In this document: positions 1 through 5,936 of the stretch, piece after piece
Position numbering within the stretch: the first letter of the stretch is position 1
Layout of the letters: every line of letters begins with the position of its first letter
Assembly (NCBI GenBank): GCA_003500165.1
Contig: DNSZ01000060.1
Location: forward strand, 322-11,042
Direction: 5' to 3'
DNA from: Paracoccaceae bacterium
Lineage (GTDB): Bacteria > Pseudomonadota > Alphaproteobacteria > Rhodobacterales > Rhodobacteraceae
Length of the DNA: 10,721 bases
Made by a program: the position numbers and the translations under genes
Notes under the pieces: model-generated
What the model was told of the DNA's origin: nothing
Database searches by the model: none
What the model saw: only the letters and a program-made list of their open reading frames with translations

Positions 1-430
1 GCGGCATCCGGTGGTTCATCCGGCCGGGAAGCTCGCGAATCTCGGGGTGCAGGGTGCCGCCCATGGCGACATTGACCTCCTGAAAGCCGCGGCAAATGCC
101 AAAGATCGGCTGGCCGCGCGCGACGCAGGCGCGGATCAGCCCCAGGGCGATCGTGTCGCGGCAACGGTCGAAGGCGCCATGCGCCTCGGTCGGTTCGTGG
201 CCGTATTCCTCGGGGTGGACATTGGGCCGCCCGCCCGGCAGCAGAAAGCCGTCGAAGCGTTCCATCAATTCCTCGACGGTCACGTATTTCGGGCTCGACG
301 GGACGATCACCGGCAGGCATCCGGCCACATCCGCCACCGCCGCCGAACACATCTGCCCGCCGGCATGGGCCGGGTATTCGTCGTTGATCAGGTAGCTGTT
401 GCCGATGATGGCGACGGCGGGGCGGGTCAT
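1..430 (-). CDS. Class-I glutamine amidotransferase / peptidase C26 (gamma-glutamyl-GABA hydrolase-like), 3'-truncated by the window edge
   Basis: The first 143 residues are present; the C-terminus lies outside the window. The N-terminus (MTRPAVAIIGNSYLIND) leads into an FDGFLLPGGRPNVHP segment near residues 59-73, the oxyanion-side glycine loop of class-I amidotransferases. The nucleophile elbow FGICRGFQEVNVAMGG follows at residues 110-125, with C113 as the expected nucleophile. 'Cys-Arg-Gly' followed by 'Q-x-x-N-V-x-x-G-G-T-L' is typical of the PuuD/C26 group, which hydrolyses gamma-glutamyl amides such as gamma-glutamyl-GABA in putrescine breakdown, in the cytoplasm. The catalytic His and Glu would lie in the missing part, so activity cannot be judged. 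The start is supported by an AGAGGAAGG ribosome site ending about 6 nt upstream. The gene diverges from the GGCT-fold gene across 152 bp. The family call is firm; the substrate is not, because this family also contains folylpolyglutamate-like and uncharacterised hydrolases. Confidence 0.88.
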   Translation of the reverse strand, partial: MTRPAVAIIGNSYLINDEYPAHAGGQMCSAAVADVAGCLPVIVPSSPKYVTVEELMERFDGFLLPGGRPNVHPEEYGHEPTEAHGAFDRCRDTIALGLIRACVARGQPIFGICRGFQEVNVAMGGTLHPEIRELPGRMNHRMP

Positions 431-460
431 CGCGGCCTTCCTCTGTTCGCTCCGGACCAC

Positions 461-490
461 GCGATAGCCCGAATCGCGGCGCAAGGGCAA
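461..490 (-). promoter_or_regulatory. Candidate sigma-70-type promoter for the C26 amidotransferase gene
   Basis: On the minus strand TTGCCC (485-490) and TATCGC (461-466) are separated by 18 nt and lie about 30-60 nt upstream of the amidotransferase start. Each hexamer matches four of six consensus positions (TTGACA and TATAAT). It is a pattern match by eye in GC-rich DNA, so weak evidence. Confidence 0.3.
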
Positions 491-582
491 TCATGCACCG
501 GGCCGGACCGGTGCCGCAGCGATCCGAAAGCACGCCGGCCGGGCGGTTGCGCACCGATTTCGGGCAGCGCAGAAAGACGGCC

Positions 583-1182
583 ATGGCCAATGATCTTCGC
601 GACCCTGCCCGCCCGCGCGACCCGTTCTTCTTTGGCTACGGGTCGCTTGTGAACCGCGCCACCCATGACTACCCCCGGGCGCTGCCCGCGCGGGTTCGCG
701 GCTGGCGGCGGGTGTGGCGCCACACAAGACTGCGCGAACTGGCGTTCCTGTCCGTGCATCCGGTTCCGGGGGCCGAGATCGACGGGCTGGTGGCCGCCGT
801 GCCCGGTGCGGACTGGGCCGCGCTCGACCTGCGGGAGCGCGCCTATGACCGGGTTGCGCTGTGCCCCAGCACGATCGAACACCGCCACCCCGAGCGGCTG
901 GACGTGCAGCTTTACCGCACCAGCCCGGCCCACGAATCGCCACCCGATGCCCGCCATCCGGTGCTGCTGAGCTATGTCGACACGGTCGCCCAGGGGTTCT
1001 TGCAGATGTTCGGGCGGAACGGGGCCGAGGCGTTCTTTGCCAGCACCGATGGCTGGGAGATCGCCGTGATCGACGACCGCGCCTTTCCGCGATACCCCCG
1101 CGCCACGGCGCTGTCGGCGTTCGAGCGGGGGCTGGTGGACCAGCAACTCGACCGGCTTGGGGTGGAACGGCTGCGCGGGTGA
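583..1182 (+). CDS. Gamma-glutamylcyclotransferase-fold (GGCT/AIG2-like) protein
   Basis: This is a 199-residue protein. The substrate-loop motif FFFGYGSLVN lies at residues 15-24, and YGSL is the hallmark of the GGCT fold. The segment LDLRERAYDRV (81-91) puts E85 where the family has its acid/base glutamate. Family members cyclise gamma-glutamyl amino acids or glutathione to 5-oxoproline, or act on gamma-glutamylamines, in the cytoplasm; which of these applies cannot be read from the sequence. No signal peptide or membrane segment is visible. An in-frame ATG exists at 493, but the residues from there to 583 (MHRAGPVPQRSES...) look like translated intergenic DNA. The ATG at 583 has AGAAAG a few bases upstream and places YGSL at the usual distance from the N-terminus. 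It diverges from a C26 amidotransferase, another gamma-glutamyl-acting family, and converges with the small cysteine-rich gene. Confidence 0.85.
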   Translation: MANDLRDPARPRDPFFFGYGSLVNRATHDYPRALPARVRGWRRVWRHTRLRELAFLSVHPVPGAEIDGLVAAVPGADWAALDLRERAYDRVALCPSTIEHRHPERLDVQLYRTSPAHESPPDARHPVLLSYVDTVAQGFLQMFGRNGAEAFFASTDGWEIAVIDDRAFPRYPRATALSAFERGLVDQQLDRLGVERLRG

Positions 1183-1227
1183 TCCGGCATGCCGGTCGGG
1201 CAGCCACAAGCGACCCACCGGACGGCC

Positions 1228-1248
1228 GGGCGGCACAAGGCGCCGCCC
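1228..1248. terminator. GC hairpin between convergent genes, possible bidirectional terminator
   Basis: GGGCGGC (1228-1234) and GCCGCCC (1242-1248) form a 7-bp stem around a 7-nt loop, midway between the stop of the GGCT-fold gene (1182) and the stop of the cysteine-rich peptide gene (1262). A perfect 12-bp palindrome, CCGGCATGCCGG, also sits at 1184-1195 directly after the first stop. Neither is followed by a T-run on either strand, so intrinsic termination is uncertain. Confidence 0.4.
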
Positions 1249-1261
1249 ACACACCGGACTC

Positions 1262-1531
1262 CTAGCAGTGGCAGGCGTTGCCGTTCGGGGTCACGCACCA
1301 ATCGCATCTTGGGCCCATCACATAGGGCTCTCCGCCGACCTCCATGCGCGCGTCGGGGTCGATCCCCATGGCCAGCAGGGCCTTCGCCGAATCGGCTTCC
1401 CACAGGGCCTGGAAATCGGGGTCGGTTTCCAGGCGTTCCTTGAAAGCCTCGATCTTGGCGATGGCATCGGTCGCCTTCTGCAGGAAATTGCCCAGATCGC
1501 TGGCCATGACTTTCGCGGGTTTGACGTTCAT
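1262..1531 (-). CDS. Small cysteine-rich peptide, function unknown; possible RiPP-type precursor or metal-binding peptide
   Basis: This is an 89-residue product of no family I can name with certainty. Residues 10-62 look helical and charged, with KERLETDP near 31-38 and AKALLAMGID at 49-58, loosely recalling Nif11-like or nitrile-hydratase-like (NHLP) leader peptides. A Gly-Gly pair follows at 66-67. The last 22 residues carry four cysteines, C76, C79, C87 and C89, as CxxC and CHC in a 14-residue tail ending at the C-terminus. Two readings fit: leader plus core of a ribosomally made, modified peptide, or a small metal/thiol protein. No modification enzyme or transporter is in the window. The start is well set: GGAGG lies 5 nt before the ATG. 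The same-strand alternative oxidase gene ends 119 nt upstream, so co-transcription is possible. A weak promoter-like pair, TTGTTT and TAAGGT with 16 nt between, also lies in that gap, allowing separate expression. Confidence 0.75.
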   Translation of the reverse strand: MNVKPAKVMASDLGNFLQKATDAIAKIEAFKERLETDPDFQALWEADSAKALLAMGIDPDARMEVGGEPYVMGPRCDWCVTPNGNACHC

Positions 1532-1650
1532 GCGGACCTCCGTGTTGTCCGTCCAAACCTTACGGTGCCGGAAATCGAAAACAAGTCCGTCGGGCAGGCG
1601 GGGCGGCTCGCGCGGGGGCGCGCGATACCGCCAACGCACCCGCCCCGGCG

Positions 1651-2280
1651 TCACCCCGCCAGCGCATCGGCAAAGTCGTGGTTGCGGTCGCGATGGCCCG
1701 CCTCGTCGGCGCGTACGGCGATGACGACCTCGCGCAGGCGGGCATCGTCCGGCAGCGACCAGTAGCGGATGGCCAGCTCGGGCGCCGGCACATTCGCGAC
1801 CTCGCCGGCGTCAATCTGGGCCAGGTACTGGGTGTAGCTGATCACCGCTTCCTCCTCCAGATAGCCGACCACGCGATGCGCGGTCTTCGGCGCGAACAGG
1901 TAGAGAAAGAAGTAGAGATTGAAGAACACCGCCTGTCCCAGCATGATCACGAACCGTTCGAAAACGGTCGGCTCGGCGATCTTGACGAAGGTCAACAGAT
2001 GCATCCGCTCGTTCTCGGCCTCGTCGAGCAATTCGCGGATCCAGCCCTGGTCGTCGCGGATATGGCGGATCGATTTGAGGTGCTGCAGCAACCCGCCGAC
2101 CATCCCCGGCACCGCCGCCACCGTCTCGAGCACGACGGCGCGATGGCCGTACCGCTTGGCAAAGAAGCTGTCGGCGAAGAACCGCATCCCCTTGACCACG
2201 CGCAGCGCGATACGGTCGCTGGTCGAGCTGGGGGCGCGATGCTGGTGAAGCTTCTCGATCGGGGCCTGGCTGTCGAACAT
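1651..2280 (-). CDS. aox: Alternative oxidase (cyanide-insensitive ubiquinol oxidase)
   Basis: This is a 209-residue di-iron quinol oxidase that passes electrons from ubiquinol to oxygen without proton pumping. It bypasses the cytochrome bc1 complex and haem-copper oxidases, and acts on the inner-membrane surface as an interfacial protein. All four family motifs are present: LETVAAVPGM (51-60, E52), DEAENERMHL (86-95, E91 and H94), LEEEAVISYT (141-150) and RADEAGHRDRNH (190-201, E193 and H196). These give the expected glutamate and histidine iron ligands. The tyrosine after LEEEA, which the family uses near the di-iron site, is Y149. A hydrophobic stretch at about 112-130 fits the membrane-binding helix. 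The length suits compact bacterial members without an N-terminal targeting sequence. The start has AAGGGAGA about 6 nt upstream. The gene diverges from the YbdK-like ligase across 144 bp and is followed by the cysteine-rich peptide gene. Identity is secure; the regulator is unknown. Confidence 0.96.
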   Translation of the reverse strand: MFDSQAPIEKLHQHRAPSSTSDRIALRVVKGMRFFADSFFAKRYGHRAVVLETVAAVPGMVGGLLQHLKSIRHIRDDQGWIRELLDEAENERMHLLTFVKIAEPTVFERFVIMLGQAVFFNLYFFLYLFAPKTAHRVVGYLEEEAVISYTQYLAQIDAGEVANVPAPELAIRYWSLPDDARLREVVIAVRADEAGHRDRNHDFADALAG

Positions 2281-2305
2281 CTGTTTCTCCCTTAACCTGC
2301 AGCAC

Positions 2306-2357
2306 AGATATCTATTACGGACCGCCACAAGAAGACCCTGCGGCAAAGCGCGCAGGG
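2306..2357. promoter_or_regulatory. Divergent control region with inverted repeat between the oxidase and ligase genes
   Basis: The 144-bp gap holds an 8-bp palindrome AGATATCT (2306-2313), AT-rich against the background and 26 nt before the oxidase start. It also holds a 7-bp inverted repeat CCCTGCG (2336-2342) / CGCAGGG (2351-2357) with an 8-nt spacer. Position between two divergent starts suggests an operator rather than a terminator. I cannot match either element to a named regulator. Confidence 0.35.
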
Positions 2358-2424
2358 GGGGTTTGTCCTTGCCGCGTCGGTCGCCCTTTGCTTTGCTGCG
2401 GGAAAACCCGGGGAGGGCCCGCCA

Positions 2425-3555
2425 ATGGCGGAGGCGCCAAGCTTCACCATCGGGATCGAGGAGGAGTATCTTCTCGTCCATCAGGACACGTATGAACTGG
2501 CCACCGCGCCCGAAGGCCTGATCGAGGCCTGCGACGAGGGTCTTGACGGGCAGGTCAGCCCGGAATTCCTGCAGTGCCAGGTCGAGGTCGGGACCAAGGT
2601 CTGCCAGACCGTGACCGAGGCGCGCGAGGACCTTGGCCGCTTGCGCGCCCGCGTCGCCGGCCACGCGGCCGATTTCGGGCTGCGGCCGATCGCGGTGTCC
2701 TGCCACCCCACCGCCGACTGGCACAGCCAGGTTTTCACCAACAAGGAACGCTATCGCGCGCTGGAACGCGATCTGGCCGGTGTCGCGCATCGGATGCTGA
2801 TCTGCGGGATGCATGTGCATGTCGGCATCGAGGACGAGGCGCTGCGCATCGACCTGATGAACCAGTTCATGTATTTCCTGCCGCATCTCCTGGCGCTGTC
2901 GGCCTCCTCGCCCTTCTGGAAGGGGCAGGATACCGGGCTGGCCAGCTACCGGCTGACAGTCTTCGACAATCTGCCGCGTACCGGCCTGCCGCCGCGTTTC
3001 GTCTCCTGGGCGGAATACGAGCGCTCGGTGCAGATGATCGTCGACACCGGCGCGATCGAGGATGCGACGAAAATCTGGTGGGATGTCCGACCCTCGGCCC
3101 GATTCCCGACGCTGGAGGCGCGGATCTGCGATGTCTGCCCGCGGATCGACGACACCGTCGCGCTTGCCGCGCTCGTCCAATGCACCCTGCGGATGCTGTG
3201 GCGGCTCAGCCGGGTCAATCAGCGCTGGCGCATCTATGACGCCTTCCTGGTCGGCGAGAACCGCTGGCGCGCGCAACGCTATGGGACGCAGGAGGGGCTG
3301 ATCGATTTCGCCCGCGGTTGTGTGGTGCCGTTTGCCGAGCTGCTGGAGGAATTGCTGGCGCTTATCGCCGAGGATGCCGCGGCGCTGGGGTGCACCGCTG
3401 AAGTCGCCCATGCCCGCGAGATCCTTGCCCGCGGCACCAGCGCAACCCAGCAGCGCGCGGCGTTCTACGCGGCCCGCAAGGCCGGCGCCGACGACGCCGA
3501 GGCGTTCCGAACCGTGCTGCGCGGGCTGGCAGCGGACTTTACCCGCACCCAATGA
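2425..3555 (+). CDS. Carboxylate-amine ligase, YbdK / glutamate-cysteine ligase type 2 family
   Basis: This 376-residue protein belongs to the GCS2 family, ATP-dependent enzymes that join an amino group to a carboxylate through an acyl-phosphate. E. coli YbdK has only weak glutamate-cysteine ligase activity, and true substrates of most members are unknown. Family signatures are clear: IGIEEEYLLV at 9-18 (the metal/ATP-site glutamates E12-E14), CGMHVHVG at 127-134, SSPFWKGQDTGLASYR at 161-176, and WWDVRPS with PTLEARICD at 218-236. The length matches the family and no motif is missing. The start is fixed by GGGAGG at 2411-2416, 8 nt before the ATG. No membrane segments are visible, so it is cytoplasmic. 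It diverges from the alternative oxidase gene and ends 81 bp before the convergent glycosyltransferase-like gene. A role in glutathione or another gamma-glutamyl compound would fit the nearby GGCT-fold and C26 genes, but this is inference. Confidence 0.93.
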   Translation: MAEAPSFTIGIEEEYLLVHQDTYELATAPEGLIEACDEGLDGQVSPEFLQCQVEVGTKVCQTVTEAREDLGRLRARVAGHAADFGLRPIAVSCHPTADWHSQVFTNKERYRALERDLAGVAHRMLICGMHVHVGIEDEALRIDLMNQFMYFLPHLLALSASSPFWKGQDTGLASYRLTVFDNLPRTGLPPRFVSWAEYERSVQMIVDTGAIEDATKIWWDVRPSARFPTLEARICDVCPRIDDTVALAALVQCTLRMLWRLSRVNQRWRIYDAFLVGENRWRAQRYGTQEGLIDFARGCVVPFAELLEELLALIAEDAAALGCTAEVAHAREILARGTSATQQRAAFYAARKAGADDAEAFRTVLRGLAADFTRTQ

Positions 3556-3605
3556 GCCGCCCGGCCCTGCGCGACTTTTCCGATGGGCGATGCCCATGCC
3601 CGATA

Positions 3606-3636
3606 TGCCACCGGTCGCCGATCATGACCGTTGGCA
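3606..3636. terminator. Hairpin between convergent genes, likely bidirectional terminator
   Basis: TGCCACCGGTC (3606-3616) pairs with GACCGTTGGCA (3626-3636) over 11 positions with one mismatch, around a 9-nt loop. It abuts the stop codon of the minus-strand glycosyltransferase-like gene and lies 50 nt after the ligase stop. A second small hairpin, ATGGGC (3583-3588) / GCCCAT (3592-3597), lies next to it. There is no T-run, so the site is structurally good but not a canonical intrinsic terminator. Confidence 0.5.
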
Positions 3637-4434
3637 TCACTGTTCCGTTCGATCTGCGGCCTCGTTGCCGATCCAGTGGCTTTGCCCGCCGGCGATGACC
3701 TTTCTTGTGCCACGGCGGTCGCGGTCCGCGCGGCCGATATCCTCGATCCAATACGGGTTGCGTCCGCCAATGATGCGATTCTGAAAGCTGCTCGTATAGG
3801 AAGACAGGGCGACATTTCGGTTGTCATAAAGCTGTTTCTCCGGATCGAGCGACGGGTCCATCAGCCGGCTGCAGGTTCGCGCAAATTCCCTTTCGACAAA
3901 GGACGGGCTGGTCGTGAAGAGCGGACGGTCGGGGTAAAGTCTCCGACCAAACTCCACGCCCAGGAACCGGCGCCTTTCCCAGGCACAATGGAATGGATAT
4001 CGGGATTTCCAGTTCTTTTCCACGGTGAGTATTGATACCTGACGCACGGGGCCGTTGAAATACGGCAGCACGTCACCTTCGCCGATGTCGGCATGGGCCA
4101 GCCAGTCATCTTCGAGGTGAAGCGCATAGGGCGACGCGATGCATCCCCAGAGCCAGGCAACGGCCTTCGTGAAAGAGGGCGACTCGGGTGTGCGAATTTC
4201 TGCGGCCGGAAAAAACGCCAGAACCCTTTCTTGGACTGCCGCCACCTCGGCTTTCCCACCCTGGAACCTGTCGATATTCGCAAAGACCCGGGCAATTCCG
4301 AAATTCGGGATCACTCGCCTGGAAAAGCTCTCAAGCGTCCTTGAAATCAAATCCGGGCGCGCGCCGCATACCAGAAGAAGATCAATGGATGTCTCGCCGA
4401 ACGGGCTGTCTTGCCGGCTTCCGTGAGTTTGCAT
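3637..4434 (-). CDS. Putative GT-A-fold glycosyltransferase (family 2-like)
   Basis: This is a 265-residue protein. An N-terminal strand-like segment SIDLLLVCGARPDLISRTLESF (16-37) resembles the start of the nucleotide-sugar domain. SPSFTKAVAWLWG (85-97) is followed by YALHLEDDW (103-111), where E108-D109-D110 occupies the place of the GT-A DxD metal site. Hydrophobic and aromatic segments continue to about residue 220. No signal peptide or membrane helix is evident, so the protein would act at the cytoplasmic side on surface polysaccharide or lipid. Donor and acceptor are unknown. The ATG at 4434 is the first that places the Rossmann-like strand normally; its ribosome site is poor. GC content is visibly lower than in neighbours: sample 60-base lines inside the gene give 47-62%, against 73% in a line of the adjacent dehydrogenase. 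This suggests acquisition by transfer or relaxed codon bias. It is a single-gene unit, divergent from the valine operon. Confidence 0.7.
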   Translation of the reverse strand: MQTHGSRQDSPFGETSIDLLLVCGARPDLISRTLESFSRRVIPNFGIARVFANIDRFQGGKAEVAAVQERVLAFFPAAEIRTPESPSFTKAVAWLWGCIASPYALHLEDDWLAHADIGEGDVLPYFNGPVRQVSILTVEKNWKSRYPFHCAWERRRFLGVEFGRRLYPDRPLFTTSPSFVEREFARTCSRLMDPSLDPEKQLYDNRNVALSSYTSSFQNRIIGGRNPYWIEDIGRADRDRRGTRKVIAGGQSHWIGNEAADRTEQ

Positions 4435-4477
4435 GATCGCACCAGGACAGCGTGGGGGGAAAAGCGAATGTCGTGGC

Positions 4478-4505
4478 GTGATACCACCCAGGCAAATTCT
4501 TGCAA
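4478..4505 (-). promoter_or_regulatory. Candidate promoter for the glycosyltransferase-like gene
   Basis: On the minus strand TTGCAA (4500-4505) and TATCAC (4478-4483) are 16 nt apart and lie about 45-70 nt upstream of the start at 4434. The -35 box sits inside the palindrome CTTGCAAG (4499-4506). This is the most AT-rich part of the 255-bp gap 4435-4689. No convincing promoter for the divergent acyl-CoA dehydrogenase was found in the rest of the gap. Confidence 0.3.
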
Positions 4506-4689
4506 GTTGCATGCCGTGCCTCGGCAGACAATCCGGTTGCCCGGCCACCCAGCCCTGCCACCGAGCCATCGCGCCGGCAGGTGCCGCCCATGGCCGGCGA
4601 CAGGCGGTCGCCCGGTGCGCCCGCATTGCGGCGCGGGCGCGGTCATGCTTCAAGCAGGGGGCGATCCGGCAGTTGCGCAGGGGCACAAG

Positions 4690-5832
4690 ATGGATTTCAC
4701 ACCGACCGAGGAACAGACCGCCATCTTCGACATGGCGCGGGAATTCGGGGCCGAGCGGATCGCGCCCCATGCCCGCGCCTGGGAGGCCGAGGGCACGATC
4801 CCGAAAGAGCTGTGGCGGGAGCTTGCCGGACTGGGCTTTGGCGGGCTTTACGTGTCCGAAGGTGCGGGCGGGTCGGGGCTGTCTCGGCTCGACGCCACCC
4901 TGGTTTTCGAGGCGCTGGCGATGGCCTGCCCGTCGGTGTCGGCCTTTCTGTCGATCCACAACATGTGCGCGGCGATGCTCGACCGCCATGCCGCGGACGA
5001 TCTCAAGGAGCGCTTCCTGCCCCAGGCGCTGTCGATGGACTGCCTCTTCAGCTATTGCCTGACCGAGCCGGGCTCGGGCTCGGACGCGGCCGCGCTCAGC
5101 ACCCGGGCGGAGCGGACGAATGCGGGCTGGCGGCTGGTGGGCACCAAGGCCTTCATCTCGGGCGGCGGCTATTCCGATGCCTATATCGTGATGGCGCGCA
5201 GCGGCGGCGACGGGCCGCGCGGCATCTCGGCCTTTGTGGTGCCCGATGGGGCGCCCGGCCTGTCCTTTGGCGGGCTCGAGGACAAGATGGGCTGGCGATC
5301 GCAACCCACCCGCCAGGTGCAATTCGACGGCTGCGATATCCCGGCGGGCAACCTGCTGGGCGAAGAGGGGCGCGGCTTCGCCTATGCCATGGCGGGGCTC
5401 GATGGCGGGCGGCTCAACATCGCGGCCTGTTCGCTGGGTGCCGCGCAGGCCGCGCTCGATGCCACGCTGGCCTATATGGGCGAACGCAAGGCGTTCGGCA
5501 AAACCCTGACGGCGTTACAGGCGCTGCAGTTCCGGCTGGCGGATATGGAGATCGAGCTTCAGGCCGCCCGGGTGTTCCTGCGCCAGGCGGCGTCAAAGCT
5601 CGACCAGGGCGCGCCCGACGCCACCAAACACTGCGCTATGGCCAAGAAATTCGTCACCGAGGCGGGCTCGCGCATCGCCGACCAATGCCTGCAACTGCAT
5701 GGCGGGTATGGCTATCTGGCCGATTACGGGATCGAAAAGATCGTCCGCGATCTGCGCGTCCACCAGATCCTGGAAGGCACGAACGAGATCATGCGGCTGA
5801 TCGTGGCGCGCGACATGCTGGCGGGGCACTAG
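4690..5832 (+). CDS. Acyl-CoA dehydrogenase, isobutyryl-CoA dehydrogenase-like
   Basis: This is a 380-residue flavoenzyme of the usual family length. It is cytoplasmic and passes electrons to electron-transfer flavoprotein. Motifs run in order: the N-terminal helix MDFTPTEEQ; the FAD/substrate motif CLTEPGSGSD (123-132); the flavin-binding R266 with KAFGK (268-271ff); QLHGGYGY (335-342); and LEGTNEIMR (361-369), where E362 is the expected catalytic base at the position used by short-chain, isobutyryl- and 2-methylbutyryl-CoA dehydrogenases. The substrate is inferred from context: the next two genes encode 3-hydroxyisobutyryl-CoA hydrolase and 3-hydroxyisobutyrate dehydrogenase, making isobutyryl-CoA (valine pathway) the best fit; 2-methylbutyryl-CoA is the alternative. 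The start at 4690 has AGGGG about 7 nt upstream and matches family N-termini. The frame is open much further upstream, but those residues are unlike the family. Confidence 0.93.
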   Translation: MDFTPTEEQTAIFDMAREFGAERIAPHARAWEAEGTIPKELWRELAGLGFGGLYVSEGAGGSGLSRLDATLVFEALAMACPSVSAFLSIHNMCAAMLDRHAADDLKERFLPQALSMDCLFSYCLTEPGSGSDAAALSTRAERTNAGWRLVGTKAFISGGGYSDAYIVMARSGGDGPRGISAFVVPDGAPGLSFGGLEDKMGWRSQPTRQVQFDGCDIPAGNLLGEEGRGFAYAMAGLDGGRLNIAACSLGAAQAALDATLAYMGERKAFGKTLTALQALQFRLADMEIELQAARVFLRQAASKLDQGAPDATKHCAMAKKFVTEAGSRIADQCLQLHGGYGYLADYGIEKIVRDLRVHQILEGTNEIMRLIVARDMLAGH

Positions 5833-5834
5833 GA

Positions 5835-5936
5835 ATGGCAGCGGATTGGGCCGGCCGGGCAGCGCTCCCCTTTCGGGAACCCGGCCCGAGATCGTTCACG
5901 GCGTTCGGCGCCACGCCGCGCGGGCCGCGCCCATGA
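5835..5936 (+). CDS. Possible 33-residue coupling ORF between the dehydrogenase and hydrolase genes
   Basis: An ATG begins 2 nt after the dehydrogenase stop codon and the frame runs for 33 residues (MAADWAGRAALPFREPG...). Its TGA overlaps the ATG of the next gene as ATGA at 5933-5936. GGGG lies about 9 nt before its start. The hydrolase gene itself has no visible ribosome-binding site, so this frame could carry ribosomes across the 100-nt gap. The peptide is Pro/Arg/Gly-rich and resembles nothing I know, and chance is a real possibility in such GC-rich DNA. A 7-bp stem GGCCGGG (5853-5859) / CCCGGCC (5880-5886) lies within it. Confidence 0.22.
   Translation: MAADWAGRAALPFREPGPRSFTAFGATPRGPRP

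Noticed and set aside
493..582. Earlier ATG for the GGCT-fold gene at 493
   Set aside because: No ribosome site, and the 30 extra residues look like translated intergenic DNA; the ATG at 583 fits the family better.
427..1254. Long minus-strand open frames opposite the GGCT-fold gene
   Set aside because: Proline/arginine-rich low-complexity translations with no family motifs; typical antisense openness in GC-rich genes. The plus-strand frame has clear YGSL and LRERAY motifs.
2281..3597. Upstream extension of the alternative oxidase frame to 3597, giving a 648-residue protein
   Set aside because: The extension is antisense to the YbdK-like ligase, which has all its motifs, and the extra residues resemble no domain. 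The ATG at 2280 has a good ribosome site and matches family N-termini.
4435..5322. Upstream extension of the glycosyltransferase-like frame into the acyl-CoA dehydrogenase
   Set aside because: The added residues are a mirror of the dehydrogenase coding strand without recognisable domains.
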